NCBI GenBank assembly: GCA_003644175.1
Contig: QNBS01000089.1
Coordinates: 1-8,220, forward strand
Length of the DNA: 8,220 nt
Source: Planctomycetota bacterium
GTDB lineage: Bacteria > Planctomycetota > Phycisphaerae > Sedimentisphaerales > Anaerohalosphaeraceae
Direction of reading: 5' to 3'
The notes under the pieces were generated by a model. The model ran no database searches, was not told the origin of the DNA, and saw only the letters and a list, made by a program, of their open reading frames with translations. The position numbers and the translations under genes are program-made. Of this stretch, positions 7,412-8,220 are shown piece after piece. Every line of letters begins with the position of its first letter. Position 1 is the stretch's first letter.

Positions 7412-7419
7412 ATATTGAT

Positions 7420-8220
7420 ATGGATATTTGCAGACGTGATTTTTTGCGACGTGGATCGGCGGCTGTCTTTGGTTTGGCGGCCTGGTTATTGCCGTGCGAA
7501 AGGGCCGGCGCGGCCGACTACACCGAGCCGGCGCCGGAGTCTAAGGGTCTGACGGCCTATCTCAATGGCGCCAATGTGCTGGTGCGGCTTAATAACATGC
7601 CGCTTACGGGCTATCGGGCGCATAAGAGTCTCAAGTATCCGTATTTCTGCCCGGTCAACGGGCCTGTGTCGGGCATGTCCCTGACGAGTGAGTCGGCTCT
7701 GCCTTATCCGCATCATCGGGGGCTGTGGTTAGGCTGTGAGCCGATGAACGGAGGCGACTACTGGGCTGACAACTCACTGGAGAGGGGTCAGATACGGTCG
7801 GACGGGCCGGCGCTCGGCGAGGTGACGAAGAATTCGGCGGAGATACTCGATAAATGCCGGTGGGTCAGCAAGGATTCCGGTTCGCCGATGCGCGACGAGC
7901 GCAGGTTTGTCGTGCGGGCGATGAGTGAGCGATTGTGGTGTATCGACTGCGATTTCAAGCTGACCGCGACCGAGGATGTCAAGGTTAAAAAGGCCAAGCA
8001 TTCGTTCTTTGCGATTCGAGCTGCTTCGGACATATCACCGCCTTATGGCGGAGTGCTGGCCAACTCCGAAGGCGGCGCCGGCGCCAAGGGGACATACGGC
8101 AAGGAAGCCAGATGGTGCGGCTATCACGGCAAACGCAGGGGCCGCGGCGACCTGGTCGAAGGCATCGCGGTGATGACCCATCCGGATAACCCATGGCCGC
8201 CTATATGGTTTACTCGCGAC
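7420..8220 (+). CDS. Tat-exported DUF6807 (PmoA-like) family protein, 3'-partial
   Basis: Open from ATG at 7420 to the window end, 267 residues with no stop. The N-terminus CRRDFLRRGSAAVFGLAAW has the twin-arginine pattern RRxFLR and a hydrophobic stretch. AGAAD (residues 29-33) offers a signal peptidase I site, so the product is probably folded before export to the periplasm or beyond. The mature part matches my recollection of DUF6807 (PF14100): PHHRGLWLGC...NGGDYW (97-115), HSFFAIRA (194-201), NSEGGAG (215-221), GKEARWCGYHG (227-237) and GIAVMTHPDNPWPPIWFTRD (248-267). More of the C-terminus should lie to the right. Members are often labelled methane oxygenase PmoA, a misleading name: nothing here suggests methane oxidation. 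The family is common in planctomycetes, and I recall it near carbohydrate metabolism genes, so a sugar-related role is a guess. It probably shares a transcript with the beta-CASP gene. Confidence 0.85.
   Translation, partial: MDICRRDFLRRGSAAVFGLAAWLLPCERAGAADYTEPAPESKGLTAYLNGANVLVRLNNMPLTGYRAHKSLKYPYFCPVNGPVSGMSLTSESALPYPHHRGLWLGCEPMNGGDYWADNSLERGQIRSDGPALGEVTKNSAEILDKCRWVSKDSGSPMRDERRFVVRAMSERLWCIDCDFKLTATEDVKVKKAKHSFFAIRAASDISPPYGGVLANSEGGAGAKGTYGKEARWCGYHGKRRGRGDLVEGIAVMTHPDNPWPPIWFTRD

Noticed and set aside
7985..8194. Short minus- and plus-strand open frames at the right end
   Set aside because: They overlap the DUF6807 coding sequence, which has a strong ribosome site, a Tat signal and family motifs through to the last base.

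Overview
The window looks like chromosomal DNA of a Gram-negative-type bacterium with moderate GC content. My best inference is a planctomycete, perhaps of the Phycisphaerae type. This rests on a Tat-exported DUF6807 (PmoA-like) protein, a tandem pair of M16B peptidase genes and a stand-alone GT-C glycosyltransferase among single housekeeping genes. It is inferred from gene content only; there is no rRNA or other decisive marker. I see no tRNA, CRISPR array, insertion sequence or phage gene.

Layout. (1) Bases 1-1992, + strand: two tandem M16 zinc-peptidase-family genes. The first enters from the left edge and lacks the N-terminal zinc domain; its first 48 bases are an exact copy of part of the start of the second gene. 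The second (start at 733) carries the HXXEH zinc site but lacks the Arg/Tyr pair normally found in the C-terminal domain, which the first gene has. (2) A 10-bp perfect hairpin at 1990-2019 serves as a terminator between convergent genes. (3) 2046-3914, - strand: glmS, complete, with an extended -10 promoter at 3968-3973. (4) 4037-5755, - strand: a 572-residue polytopic GT-C type glycosyltransferase, visibly AT-richer than its neighbours, with a near-consensus promoter. (5) A divergent promoter region (5756-5986) feeding the glycosyltransferase leftwards and (6) 5987-7393, + strand: a beta-CASP metallo-beta-lactamase (RNase/CPSF-like) protein. (7) 7420 to the right edge, + strand: a Tat-signal DUF6807 protein, 26 bases downstream of the beta-CASP gene and cut by the window end.

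How they fit together. The two M16 products probably act as a heteromeric peptidase. GlmS makes glucosamine-6-phosphate for cell-envelope amino sugars, and the GT-C enzyme probably adds sugars to an envelope lipid or protein on the outer face of the membrane, but nothing ties the two into one pathway beyond adjacency. The beta-CASP protein and DUF6807 protein are probably co-transcribed without an obvious functional link. I found no convincing new defence, mobile or RNA-based system. The most noteworthy item is the chimeric-looking start of the first M16 gene, which may be a real deletion or an assembly artefact.
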